Shown here in pieces: positions 15,050 to 31,191 of a DNA stretch of 64,000 bases. Below the pieces are notes generated by a model, which was given only the letters and a program-made list of their open reading frames with translations, had not been told where the DNA came from and made no database searches. Positions within the stretch are counted from its first letter, which is position 1. The number at the start of each line of letters is the position of its first letter. Location of the stretch: positions 496,001 through 560,000 of the forward strand of contig NZ_SLWR01000003.1 in the NCBI RefSeq assembly GCF_004345665.1. The letters run 5' to 3'. The position numbers were made by a program, and so were the translations under genes. Source of the DNA: Kribbella antiqua. Its GTDB lineage: Bacteria > Actinomycetota > Actinomycetes > Propionibacteriales > Kribbellaceae.

Positions 15050-16378
15050 ATGACCAAGTCCATGCCGCACAAGGTCCTCGGCATCGCCTTCATCGGCGTG
15101 CTCTGCTTCATGCTCTGGCTGACGTACGCCTTCTACGCCAAGGTCTTCACCAAGACCGTCGACGTCGAGCTGAAGACCAGCCACATCGGCCTGCAGCTGA
15201 ACAAGGGCGCCGACGTGAAGCTGCGCGGCATCATCGTCGGCGAGGTCCGCCAGGTGTCCACCGACGGCGACGAGGCCACCGTCGAGCTGGCCCTCAAGCC
15301 GGATCAGATCAACGAGATCTCCAGCGCGGTCAGCGCCCGGATCCTGCCGAAGACGCTGTTCGGTGAGAAGTACGTCGCCCTGGTCCCGCCGAAGGGATCG
15401 GCGGGACGCCACATCAAGGCCGGCGACGTGATCGCCCGGGACAAGACGGCCGTCGGCATCGAGATCGAGAAGGTGCTGAACGACGCGCTGCCGTTGCTGC
15501 AGGCGGTCGACCCGGCCGATCTGAACGCGACGCTGAACACCCTGGCCACCGCGCTGGAAGGCCGCGGCGCCGAGATCGCCGGCACGCTGACCCAGCTGGA
15601 CGAGTACCTGAAGAAGCTGAACCCGAACGTCCCCAAGCTGATGGACGCGCTGACCAAGCTGACCAAGGTCTCCCAGATCTACACCGACGCGACGCCGGAC
15701 CTGGTCCGGGCGCTGCGCAACCTGACCATCACCGGCAACACGGTGGTGGAGAAGCAGGTGCAGCTGCAGAAGTTCTTCGTCGATGTCCAGACGATGTCCG
15801 GTACGACGAACACCTTCCTGCAGCAGAACGAGGACCGGGTGATCCGCCTCGGCGAGGTGAGCCGGCCGGTGCTGGACCTGCTTGAGGAGTACTCGCCGGA
15901 GTACCCGTGCTTCCTCAAGGTGCTGGCCGACACGGCGCCGATCTTCAACGACGTGTTCCGGAACGGGCAGCTGAACATCAACCTCGAGCTGATCACCAAC
16001 CAGCCGACGCCGTACGAGCCGAACGAGAAGCCGGTGTACAAGGACCACAGTGGTCCGGTCTGCGTCGGGAAGAACTACAGCAAGCCGGGCGCGAACCCGG
16101 GGCCGTACACACAGGCGAACCCGGGACCGTACGACGTCGCCGACGACGGCGTGATCGGTGACCACAACAAGAACCAGCGCTTCCCGCTGAACCTGCAGTT
16201 GAACCGCGCGATGCCGGGATTCGATATGGACACCCAGGGTGTCGGCTCCCCGGCCGAGCAGAAGGTGATCGACTCCGTCGTCGGACCCGAGATGGGCGTT
16301 GCGGCAGGCGACGTACCGGACCTGACCACCCTGCTGGTCGGCCCCCTGATGCGCGGAGGGCAGGTGAATATGAAGTGA
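15050..16378 (+). CDS. mceA: MCE-family protein A
   Basis: A 442-residue substrate-binding/tunnel subunit. One N-terminal transmembrane helix (LGIAFIGVLCFMLWLTYAF, about residues 9-27) anchors it; the MCE domain follows (about 36-115: VDVELKTSHIGLQLNKGADVKLRGIIVGEVRQV). A long alpha-helical region (150-310) is next, then a flexible Pro/Gly-rich C-terminus with GANPGPYTQANPGPYDVAD. The start is the ATG at 15050; the frame extending upstream overlaps yrbEB. MCE subunits assemble as a heterohexameric channel carrying lipids or sterols across the cell envelope. Confidence 0.92.
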   Translation: MTKSMPHKVLGIAFIGVLCFMLWLTYAFYAKVFTKTVDVELKTSHIGLQLNKGADVKLRGIIVGEVRQVSTDGDEATVELALKPDQINEISSAVSARILPKTLFGEKYVALVPPKGSAGRHIKAGDVIARDKTAVGIEIEKVLNDALPLLQAVDPADLNATLNTLATALEGRGAEIAGTLTQLDEYLKKLNPNVPKLMDALTKLTKVSQIYTDATPDLVRALRNLTITGNTVVEKQVQLQKFFVDVQTMSGTTNTFLQQNEDRVIRLGEVSRPVLDLLEEYSPEYPCFLKVLADTAPIFNDVFRNGQLNINLELITNQPTPYEPNEKPVYKDHSGPVCVGKNYSKPGANPGPYTQANPGPYDVADDGVIGDHNKNQRFPLNLQLNRAMPGFDMDTQGVGSPAEQKVIDSVVGPEMGVAAGDVPDLTTLLVGPLMRGGQVNMK

Positions 16379-17406
16379 AGCTGCTCGACAAGAAGACGGC
16401 GTTCGACACCGTGCGGCTGGGGATCTTCATTGTGGTCACCACCGTCGCGACCGCGCTGCTTGCGGTGACGATCGGCAACATCAGCTTCAACCAGACCACG
16501 AAGTACCGGGCGGTGTTCACCGACGCGGTCGGGCTGAACAAGGGTGACGACATCCGGATCGCCGGCGTCAAGGTCGGCCAGGTGGACAAGATCGCGCTGT
16601 ATCAGAACACCCTGGCGATGGTGACGTTCAGCGTCGACTCCGACCAGATCGTCGACACCTCGACGCACGCGACGCTGCGGTACCGCAACCTGGTCGGCAA
16701 CCGCTACATCGCCCTCACCGACGGCGTCGGCGGTGGCGAGCGGCTGAAGAAGAACGGCGTCATCCCGAAGGAGCGGACGACGCCGGCGCTGGACCTGTCC
16801 GTGCTGTTCAACGGGTTCAAGCCGCTGTTCACCGCGCTGACCCCGGCGGACGTGAACCAGTTCGCGTTCGAGGTGATCAAGGTGCTGCAGGGCGAAGGCG
16901 GCACGATCGAGTCGCTGCTGGCCAAGACGGCGTCGCTGACCACCACGCTGGCGGACGCGGATCAGGTGATCGGCGACCTGATCACCAACCTGACCTCGAC
17001 CCTGCAGATCGTCTCCCAGCGGCAGCAGAACTTCTCCCAGTTGCTGGTCAACCTGCAGCAGTTCATCACCGGGCTGAGCAAGGACATCACCCCGATCCTG
17101 AACTCGGTCGGCTCGATCAACTCGCTGAACACCAAGACGGCAGGCCTGCTGCAGCAGACCCGGGTGCCGATCAAGGCGGACCTGGACAAGCTCCGCATCA
17201 CCGCGAGCACCCTCGACGACACCCAGTCGATCTGGGTGAAGACGCTGCAGAACATGCCGACCAAGCTGAACTCGATGACCCGGACGGCGTCGTACGGCTC
17301 CTTCTTCAACTTCTACATGTGCAACTTCGACGGCAACGTCACGCTGCCGCTGGGGACCCGCATCCCGGTTGCCTACGACAACAACTCCGCGAGGTGCCAG
17401 AAGTGA
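16375..17406 (+). CDS. mceB: MCE-family protein B
   Basis: A 343-residue MCE subunit with an N-terminal transmembrane helix (LGIFIVVTTVATALLAVTIGNI), the MCE domain (KYRAVFTDAVGLNKGDDIRIAGVKVGQVDKI, about residues 42-120), a long helical region, and the C-terminal FYMCNF...ARC segment. The two cysteines there could form a disulfide outside the membrane. The GTG start overlaps mceA by four bases (GTGA). Confidence 0.92.
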   Translation: MKLLDKKTAFDTVRLGIFIVVTTVATALLAVTIGNISFNQTTKYRAVFTDAVGLNKGDDIRIAGVKVGQVDKIALYQNTLAMVTFSVDSDQIVDTSTHATLRYRNLVGNRYIALTDGVGGGERLKKNGVIPKERTTPALDLSVLFNGFKPLFTALTPADVNQFAFEVIKVLQGEGGTIESLLAKTASLTTTLADADQVIGDLITNLTSTLQIVSQRQQNFSQLLVNLQQFITGLSKDITPILNSVGSINSLNTKTAGLLQQTRVPIKADLDKLRITASTLDDTQSIWVKTLQNMPTKLNSMTRTASYGSFFNFYMCNFDGNVTLPLGTRIPVAYDNNSARCQK

Positions 17407-18413
17407 AGCCCTTCCGGGAGCAGAATCAGGTGACCGTCGGCGTCATCGGGCTGACGGTGCTCGGGCTGATCATGCTGGCCGCGTTCAAGGCGCAGGACCT
17501 GCCGCTGATCGGCGGCGGGACGAAGTACGCGGCGGAGTTCTCCGAGGCGGCCGGGCTGAAGCCGAATGACGAGGTCCGGGTGGCCGGCGTCCGGATCGGC
17601 CAGGTCAAGAAGGTCGAGCTGGAAGGCAGCCACGTCCGGGTCGACTTCGTGGTGGACAAGGGCGTGAAGCTCGGTGACCAGACCGGTGCCGAGATGAAGA
17701 TCAAGACGCTGCTCGGCCAGAAGTACCTGAAGCTGAACCCGGCCGGCTCCGGTCAGCTCAAGGCCGGCTCCGAGATCCCGCTGGACCGGACGGTTTCGGC
17801 GTACGACGTAGTGGACGCGTTCACCGATCTCGCCAACACGACCGAGCGGATCGACACCGCGCAGCTGGCCCGGGCGCTGGACACGCTGTCGGCGACGTTC
17901 AAGAACACCCCGGAAGAGGTGCAGGCGTCGCTGACCGGACTGTCCCGGCTGTCCCGGAACGTGGCGAAGCGGGACGAGCAGCTGAAGCTGTTGCTGCAGC
18001 ACTCCAATGTGGTCACCAAGGTCCTTGCCGACCGCAACCAGCAGCTGATCAAGCTGATGAAGGACGGCAACACCGTCTTCCAGGCGGTACAGGCGCGACG
18101 GGCGCTGATCCACCAGCTGCTGGTGTCGACGCAGAAGCTGTCCGCCCAGATCACCGCGCTGGTCCGGGAGAACCGCAAGGATCTTGGCCCGACGCTGCAG
18201 AAGGTCAACGCCGTACTCGCGGTGCTGCTGAAGAACCAGAACGCATTGGACGGGACCATTCGCAACCTGGCACCGTTCGTCAAGCTCTTCACCAACACGC
18301 TCGGCACTGGTCCGTGGTTCGACTCGTACGTGCAGAACCTGGTCCCGGTGCCTGAGATCCCGGCACCACAAGTCCCGATTCCCGGGCTGCCTTCGATCCT
18401 GGGAGGTGGCTGA
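17403..18413 (+). CDS. mceC: MCE-family protein C
   Basis: A 336-residue MCE subunit. The N-terminal helix is VTVGVIGLTVLGLIMLAAF (residues about 9-27), then MCE domain KYAAEFSEAAGLKPNDEVRVAGVRIGQVKKVEL, and a helical region up to 295. The tail is short and Pro-rich (VPVPEIPAPQVPIPGLPS). The GTG at 17403 overlaps the mceB stop as GTGA; the in-frame ATG at 17319 lies inside mceB and is not used. Confidence 0.92.
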   Translation: MKPFREQNQVTVGVIGLTVLGLIMLAAFKAQDLPLIGGGTKYAAEFSEAAGLKPNDEVRVAGVRIGQVKKVELEGSHVRVDFVVDKGVKLGDQTGAEMKIKTLLGQKYLKLNPAGSGQLKAGSEIPLDRTVSAYDVVDAFTDLANTTERIDTAQLARALDTLSATFKNTPEEVQASLTGLSRLSRNVAKRDEQLKLLLQHSNVVTKVLADRNQQLIKLMKDGNTVFQAVQARRALIHQLLVSTQKLSAQITALVRENRKDLGPTLQKVNAVLAVLLKNQNALDGTIRNLAPFVKLFTNTLGTGPWFDSYVQNLVPVPEIPAPQVPIPGLPSILGGG

Positions 18414-19603
18414 TGACCCGGATTGCGTCGTTCTCCCGGCTGGTGGCGATGGGGGTGGTCGTGGTGATCATCGCGGTCAGCGTGGTGACGCTGTGGCCGA
18501 AGCCCGAGCGGGTGCACGCCACGGCGTACTTCCCGCGGGCGGTCGCGGTCTACCCCGGCTCCGACGTACGGATCCTCGGCGTCAAGGTCGGTGAGGTGGA
18601 GAGCATCACCCCGGCCGGCCGGACCGTGCGGGTGAAGTTCTGGTGGGAGGCCAAGCACAAGGTGCCGGCCGGCGCCAAGGCGGTGATCGCGGCTCCGTCG
18701 ATCGTTGCCGACCGCTACGTCCAGCTCACGCCGGTGTACACCAAGGGCGAGGTGATGGCGAACGGTGCCGAGATCCCGGTCGACCGGACCGCCGTACCGC
18801 TGGAGCTGGACCAGATCTACCAGAGCCTGAACGACCTGTCCGTTGCGCTCGGGCCGAAGGGCGCGAACGACCAGGGCGCGTTGTCGCGGCTGCTGGACGT
18901 CTCGGCGGCGAACCTGAACGGCCAGGGCGCCAAGCTGAACCAGACCATCACCGATGTCTCGAAGCTGACCGGCACGCTGGCGGGCAACTCACAGAGCCTG
19001 TTCCAGACGATCCGGCAGTTGCAGACGTTCGTATCCGCGCTGGCCGCGAACGACCAGCTGGTCCGGCAGTTCAACACCAACTTCGCCGCCACGTCGACCA
19101 CGCTGGCCGGCGAGCGCAAGGACCTGTCCGCCGCGCTGTCCCTGCTGGCCACGGCCCTCGGTGAGGTCGCCACCTTCGTGAAGGACAACCGCGCCACGCT
19201 GAAGACCACAGTCTCCAGCGCGACGGCCCTGTCGCAGATCCTGGTCAAGGAGAAGGCCGCGATCGCTCAGGTCCTCGATACGGCTCCGCTCGGCCTGGGC
19301 AACCTGGCCCGCATCTACAACCCGCAGTTCGGAACGCTGGACCAGCGGGTCAACCTGGCGCAACTGGACGACCCGGCCGCGTTCATCTGCTCGCTGTTGC
19401 TGCAGGCGAACCAGCCGATGTCGACCTGCTCCGCGCTGAAGCCGGTCTTCGACGCCCTGCCGAAGCTGCCGCTGCTGAGTGAACTCACCGGCAGCGCTCC
19501 GGCCAGCGGCGGCCCCGCTGGTACGCCGTGGGCTCCCGCGCCGCAGCCGAAGCTGTCGAGCCCGGACCCGGTGGACCCGACACTCGGAGGCCTGGTCCGA
19601 TGA
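18413..19603 (+). CDS. mceD: MCE-family protein D
   Basis: A 396-residue MCE subunit with an N-terminal membrane helix (LVAMGVVVVIIAVSVVTLW), MCE domain (HATAYFPRAVAVYPGSDVRILGVKVGEVESI), a long helical stretch, and a Pro-rich C-terminus (GGPAGTPWAPAPQPKLSSP). Its start shares one base with the mceC stop (TGATG). Confidence 0.92.
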   Translation: MTRIASFSRLVAMGVVVVIIAVSVVTLWPKPERVHATAYFPRAVAVYPGSDVRILGVKVGEVESITPAGRTVRVKFWWEAKHKVPAGAKAVIAAPSIVADRYVQLTPVYTKGEVMANGAEIPVDRTAVPLELDQIYQSLNDLSVALGPKGANDQGALSRLLDVSAANLNGQGAKLNQTITDVSKLTGTLAGNSQSLFQTIRQLQTFVSALAANDQLVRQFNTNFAATSTTLAGERKDLSAALSLLATALGEVATFVKDNRATLKTTVSSATALSQILVKEKAAIAQVLDTAPLGLGNLARIYNPQFGTLDQRVNLAQLDDPAAFICSLLLQANQPMSTCSALKPVFDALPKLPLLSELTGSAPASGGPAGTPWAPAPQPKLSSPDPVDPTLGGLVR

Positions 19604-20817
19604 AGCGCCGCACTGGATTTGTCGCGGGAATGCTCGGGATGGCGATGTTGCTGACCGGGTGCGACTTCAGCGTGTACTCGCTGCCGTTGCCGGGTGGCGC
19701 GAAGATCAAGGGGCCGTCGTACACGGTCACGGTCGAGTTCGCCGACGTACTGGACCTGGTGCCGAAGTCGTCGGTGAAGGTGGACGACGTCACCGTCGGC
19801 ACGGTCGAGAAGGTGTGGCTGGACGGGTACGTCGCCAAGGTACGGATCCGGCTGCCGAAGAGCCTGGACCTGCCGGACAACGCCCGGGCGACGATCCGCC
19901 AGACCAGCCTGCTGGGGGAGAAGTTCGTGTCCCTCGCGCCGCCGACCGGGCTGGAGAAGCCGCGCGGCAGGCTCGAGAACGGCGAGGTCATCCCGCTGTC
20001 GCGGACCACCAGCAACGTCGAGGTCGAGGAAGTCCTGTCCGCGTTGTCGCTGCTGCTGAACGGCGGCGGCGTGGCCCAGTTGCAGATCATCACCCAGGAG
20101 CTGAACAAGGCGCTGACCGGCAACGAGCCGGCCATCCGCAGCGTGCTCGACCAGCTGAACATCTTCGTCGGCACCCTGGACAAGAACAAGCAGCAGATCG
20201 TCACCGCGATCAAGGCCGTCGATCAGCTCGCGAAGAAGCTCAACGCGCAGAAGGCGACCCTGGCGACCGCGATCGACTCACTGCCGAAGTCCATCGCGAC
20301 ACTGGACAAGCAGCGGGCCGCGCTGGTCAAGACGCTGCAGGCGCTGGCGACCCTCGGCAACACCGCGACCCGGGTGATCACGTCGTCCCAGAAGGATCTG
20401 GTGGCGAACCTGAACTCGCTCTATCCGATCCTGACCAAGCTGGCCGAGGCCGGCGCGGACCTGCCGAAGTCGCTCGAGCTGCTGCTGACCTACCCGTTCC
20501 CGACCAACGCCGGCATCGCGGCCAAGGGTGACTTCGTCAACCTGGGCATCACCCTCGACGTGAACACCCAGAAGGCGCTGAAGGGCATCCTCGGCCTGAA
20601 CCTGCCGACAGTCGGCCCGACCGCGCTGCCGACGAACCGGCTGAGCATCCCGCTGCACAACCCGACCACCAACGGCCTGCCGTCTTTGCCGGTCCCGACC
20701 GGCACTGCGACGACCTGTACGACGATCCTCGGCCTGCCGGTCTGTACGCCGAAGCTCAACCGGTCCGGGTTCGACCCCGAACTGGCCAAGGTGCTGATGC
20801 CGGGGGTGGCCCAGTGA
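19600..20817 (+). CDS. mceE: MCE-family lipoprotein E
   Basis: A 405-residue MCE subunit with a lipoprotein signal peptide: MKRRTGFVAGMLGMAMLLTGC, lipobox LLTGC with the lipidated Cys at residue 21. This is the hallmark of the MceE/LprK member of mce operons. The MCE domain (YTVTVEFADVLDLVPKSSVKVDDVTVGTVEKVWL) follows, then helices and a Pro/Thr-rich tail with two Cys (ATTCTTILGLPVCTP). The ATG at 19600 overlaps the mceD stop by four bases. Confidence 0.93.
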   Translation: MKRRTGFVAGMLGMAMLLTGCDFSVYSLPLPGGAKIKGPSYTVTVEFADVLDLVPKSSVKVDDVTVGTVEKVWLDGYVAKVRIRLPKSLDLPDNARATIRQTSLLGEKFVSLAPPTGLEKPRGRLENGEVIPLSRTTSNVEVEEVLSALSLLLNGGGVAQLQIITQELNKALTGNEPAIRSVLDQLNIFVGTLDKNKQQIVTAIKAVDQLAKKLNAQKATLATAIDSLPKSIATLDKQRAALVKTLQALATLGNTATRVITSSQKDLVANLNSLYPILTKLAEAGADLPKSLELLLTYPFPTNAGIAAKGDFVNLGITLDVNTQKALKGILGLNLPTVGPTALPTNRLSIPLHNPTTNGLPSLPVPTGTATTCTTILGLPVCTPKLNRSGFDPELAKVLMPGVAQ

Positions 20818-22106
20818 TCACCAGAGCGGTCCGGATCCAGCTGATGGTGTTCGTCCTGATCACCGTCGTCGGCATGGCCTACGTCGGTGGCAAGTACGCC
20901 CAAATCGACCGGCTCTTCCTCAAGAAGACGTACACGGTCAGCGCCAGCTTCGCCGAGTCCGGCGGCATCTTCAGCGGTGCCGAGGTGACGTATCGCGGCC
21001 AGCCGGTCGGCAAGGTCGGCGACCTCAAGCTGCTGCCCGACGGCGTCGACGTGAACCTCGAGATCAACAAGAGCGTGAAGGTCCCGAACGACCTGCTCGC
21101 CGTGGTCGCGAACCGGTCGGCGATCGGCGAGCAGTACGTCGACCTGCAGCCCCGGCGCGACAGCGGCCCGTACCTGAAGGACAACTCGAAGATCGCCCGT
21201 CAGGACACCGCTATCCCGATCGACACCACCGAGCTGCTGCTGAACCTCGACCAACTGGTCAACTCCGTCGACAAGGAAAGCCTCCGGACGACCATCCGGG
21301 AGCTGGGGACCGCGCTGAAGGGTAAGGGCACCGACCTGCAGCGGATCATCGACAGCTCCGGCAAGCTGATCGACGACGCGGACGCGAACATCCTGCAGAC
21401 GATCAAGCTGATCAACGACGGCGACACCGTGCTCGCCACCCAGGTGGCCAGCGGCGACGCGATCCAGACCTGGGCGAAGAACCTCGCGCTGCTGTCCGAC
21501 ACCCTGGTCGCCTCGGACGCGAACATCCGCCAGGTGATCGACCAGGGCTCGGCCGCGTCGGAGCAGGTGACCGCGTTGATCCAGGAGAACCGTGCGGACA
21601 TCGCGGTGCTGCTCGGTAACCTGCTGACGATGAGCCAAATCACCGCGGTTCGGCTGGATGCCGTCGAGCAGCTGCTGGTGGTGTACCCGAAGGTGGTCAT
21701 GGGCGGCTACATCGTCCCGGCCAAGGACGCGGGCACCGGGCACTACGACGCGCACTTCGGCCTGGTGCTCGGCTTCGACCCGCCCTCCTGCCGGGCCGGC
21801 TACGGCGGCACCGATCACGTCGTACCGCAGGACACCTCGCAGAAGCAGGCCAACACCAAGGCGTCCTGTACGGCGAATCCGTCGACCGGCGTCAACGTCC
21901 GGGGCTCCCAGAACGCGCCGAGCCCGTCGACCCGCGAGGACCTGAACCGCACGGGCTACGGCATCGGCTACGACCCGGCCACCGGCGACGCGGGCGGCTC
22001 CGGCGGAATGCCGGAGATCGTCCTCGGCTCGACCGGCGGGCAGGCCGATTACCTCGGCAGCGACTCCTGGAAGGCCCTCATCCTCGGACCGGTGAGCGGC
22101 AAGTGA
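20814..22106 (+). CDS. mceF: MCE-family protein F
   Basis: A 430-residue MCE subunit. N-terminal membrane helix (LMVFVLITVVGMAYVGGKYA), MCE domain (YTVSASFAESGGIFSGAEVTYRGQPVGKVGDLKL), helical segment to about residue 290, and a C-terminal domain with LVLGFDPPSCRAGYGG and TKASCTANPSTGVNVRGSQNAP typical of MceF proteins. The GTG start overlaps mceE (GTGA). Confidence 0.92.
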   Translation: MITRAVRIQLMVFVLITVVGMAYVGGKYAQIDRLFLKKTYTVSASFAESGGIFSGAEVTYRGQPVGKVGDLKLLPDGVDVNLEINKSVKVPNDLLAVVANRSAIGEQYVDLQPRRDSGPYLKDNSKIARQDTAIPIDTTELLLNLDQLVNSVDKESLRTTIRELGTALKGKGTDLQRIIDSSGKLIDDADANILQTIKLINDGDTVLATQVASGDAIQTWAKNLALLSDTLVASDANIRQVIDQGSAASEQVTALIQENRADIAVLLGNLLTMSQITAVRLDAVEQLLVVYPKVVMGGYIVPAKDAGTGHYDAHFGLVLGFDPPSCRAGYGGTDHVVPQDTSQKQANTKASCTANPSTGVNVRGSQNAPSPSTREDLNRTGYGIGYDPATGDAGGSGGMPEIVLGSTGGQADYLGSDSWKALILGPVSGK

Positions 22107-22594
22107 AGTTCAAGCGAGGCCAGCTGGTGCTGGCATGGGCGCTCAGCGTGCTGCTCGTCATCGCGCTGGCCGGCGTCACCCTGTCGGTGGTCGCACTGCA
22201 GAAGCAGAGCGCGGAGAAGACCGAGCGGGAGGGCGCGATGAAGGCGGCCCGGCAGCTCGCGCTGGACTTCACGACGTACGACTACAAGACCTGGGACGCC
22301 GACTCGAAGCGGGTGCTGGACGACTCGACCGGGCAGTTCAAGGACGAGTTCCAGGCCGGGATCGCCGCGGTGAAGACCGAAGTACAGACCAACAAGGCGA
22401 CCTCCAAGGGCGACGTGAAGGAGGCCGCGGTGGTCTCGAACGACAAGGACTCCGCCCAGGTGCTGGTGATCGTGAACGCGGTCGTGACCAACACCGCTTC
22501 CACCGACGGCGTCGAGCGCCGGTACCGGATCAAGCTGGACATGGTCCGGGAGAAGGACCGCTGGCTGACCGCCGACCTCCAGGTGGTGGGCTGA
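22103..22594 (+). CDS. Mce-associated membrane protein (first)
   Basis: A 163-residue protein with one N-terminal transmembrane helix (LVLAWALSVLLVIALAGVTLSVVAL) and an extracytoplasmic NTF2-like domain (ARQLALDFTTYDYKTWDADSKRVLDDSTGQFKDEFQAG...). The FTTYDY segment is characteristic of Mas proteins, which stabilise or assist Mce complexes. The GTG start overlaps mceF by four bases. Confidence 0.87.
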   Translation: MKFKRGQLVLAWALSVLLVIALAGVTLSVVALQKQSAEKTEREGAMKAARQLALDFTTYDYKTWDADSKRVLDDSTGQFKDEFQAGIAAVKTEVQTNKATSKGDVKEAAVVSNDKDSAQVLVIVNAVVTNTASTDGVERRYRIKLDMVREKDRWLTADLQVVG

Positions 22595-23304
22595 TGCCGG
22601 ACCGCTCCCGCAACCGCCCGCGCATCGCCGGCCAGCGCCGTACAAGCCTGAGTCCTGAAACAGAAACCACTCCAGAAGAGGCGCCCGAGGCTCCGGAAGC
22701 TGCCTCCGAGGCTCCGGAGACGGTGGCGGAGGACGTGACCCCGGCCACATCGGAGCCTTCCGAGGCCATTCAAGAGCCCTCGTTCACCACCTCGTTGACT
22801 ACGGAAAGTGACGGAACTCGGTCGAAGGTGGGTGCCGTCCTCTCGGCGGCGCTCGGCATCGCCCTGGTCCTGGTGCTGACCGTCGCGGTGGTGCTCGGGA
22901 TCAAGGCGTGGCAGGGCAAGCAGGCCGAGGACGCCCGGGACCAGGCCGCCGCGGCCGGGCGGAAAGCGGCCGAGACCGCGCTCAGCTACGACTATCGTGA
23001 CCTGGACAAAAGCTTCGCCGCGGCGCGCGCGACGATGACCCCGGAGTTCGCCAAGAAGTTCGACGACACCGCCAAGGTGGCTGGTGAGCTCGCCACCAAG
23101 ACCAAGGCGACGGTCAAGGCCGACGTTCGCGAGGTCGGGGTCCGCGACGGCGACGCCGACCGGGTCACCCTGATCATCTTCGTGAACCAGACCACCACCA
23201 GCACGATCACGCAGGGTAAGCCCCGGGTGGACCTGAACCGGACCCGGTTCGTGATGGTCCGAAACGGCGATCAATGGCTGGTCCAGGAGATCGCCGGACT
23301 GTAG
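22594..23304 (+). CDS. Mce-associated membrane protein (second)
   Basis: A 236-residue protein with a disordered cytoplasmic N-terminus rich in Glu/Pro/Ala (about residues 15-70), one transmembrane helix (about 82-105) and an extracytoplasmic Mas-type domain (AAETALSYDYRDLDKSFAAARATMTPEFAKKF...VDLNRTRFVMVRNGDQWLVQEI). The ATG shares one base with the preceding stop. It is the last gene of the eleven-gene Mce operon. The acidic tail is much longer than in the first paralogue. Confidence 0.85.
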   Translation: MPDRSRNRPRIAGQRRTSLSPETETTPEEAPEAPEAASEAPETVAEDVTPATSEPSEAIQEPSFTTSLTTESDGTRSKVGAVLSAALGIALVLVLTVAVVLGIKAWQGKQAEDARDQAAAAGRKAAETALSYDYRDLDKSFAAARATMTPEFAKKFDDTAKVAGELATKTKATVKADVREVGVRDGDADRVTLIIFVNQTTTSTITQGKPRVDLNRTRFVMVRNGDQWLVQEIAGL

Positions 23305-23569
23305 TCTCTTTGTGACTCCGCACCAGGAGGGCGCCGGGAGGCTCGTGGGTGGTCTACCCACTGGAGATCCCGGGTCGGTCCTTGACGGAGAGGGTGGTCT
23401 GACGGCAGACTGTCGGACCCCATTGGACAGGCTTGCCCTGATCAGGTAACCTATTGCTTTGCGCTGCCTTTAACCTCCACCCTGGCTCGGGTCTCGACTT
23501 GACTAGGGCGGTTCGGCGTGCGCTCCCAGCACCGAAGTGATTCTTTGCGAGCCCGTGGAAGGACGCCCC
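23305..23569. other. Intergenic region before rpoB
   Basis: No gene is seen in these 265 bases. A weak six-base-pair hairpin (GTGGGT 23345-23350 with ACCCAC 23356-23361) follows the Mce operon but lacks a U tract, so read-through into rpoB is possible. The rpoB promoter candidate lies at 23423-23452, leaving a leader of about 110 bases. Confidence 0.5.
23423..23452 (+). promoter_or_regulatory. Predicted rpoB promoter
   Basis: TTGGAC (23423-23428) and TAACCT (23447-23452) with an 18-base spacer, upstream of the rpoBC operon. Confidence 0.5.
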
Positions 23570-27052
<3,483 letters not shown>

Positions 27053-27122
27053 GCGGGTTGCCGCTTGAGATCAACAACCAACTCAACTCAGACCAACTTT
27101 TAACATCGGGAGATAACACATC

Positions 27123-30983
<3,861 letters not shown>

Positions 30984-30998
30984 TTAGAGTCACCCGCC

Positions 30999-31044
30999 GA
31001 GGGCGGCACTCCCCACTCCGGGGGTGCCGCCCTCGCGGCGTTTT
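30999..31044 (+). terminator. rpoBC operon terminator
   Basis: A 15-base-pair stem with one wobble (30999-31013 with 31020-31034), a six-base loop, and TTTT at 31041-31044. It lies 15 bases behind the rpoC stop. Confidence 0.85.
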
Positions 31045-31191
31045 GGCGGGGCCTGGGTGCTTACGACTGGGGTGCGTCAAACGCTTGGTGGACGTGGGAT
31101 TTCGGCGTACCGAGGGGGATTGCGGAGCGGAGTGTGGAGTACACGCGGGGTGGCGGGTGAAAGTGTCCGGGGGATAGGCCAAGATTGCTTC

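Noticed and set aside
12492..23304. Recent horizontal gain of the Mce operon
   Set aside because: Base composition and codon use look like the neighbours, and there are no flanking repeats, integrase or tRNA.
23537..23569. Upstream ATG start for rpoB
   Set aside because: The added residues are not conserved and the TTG at 23570 has a good ribosome-binding site and family precedent.
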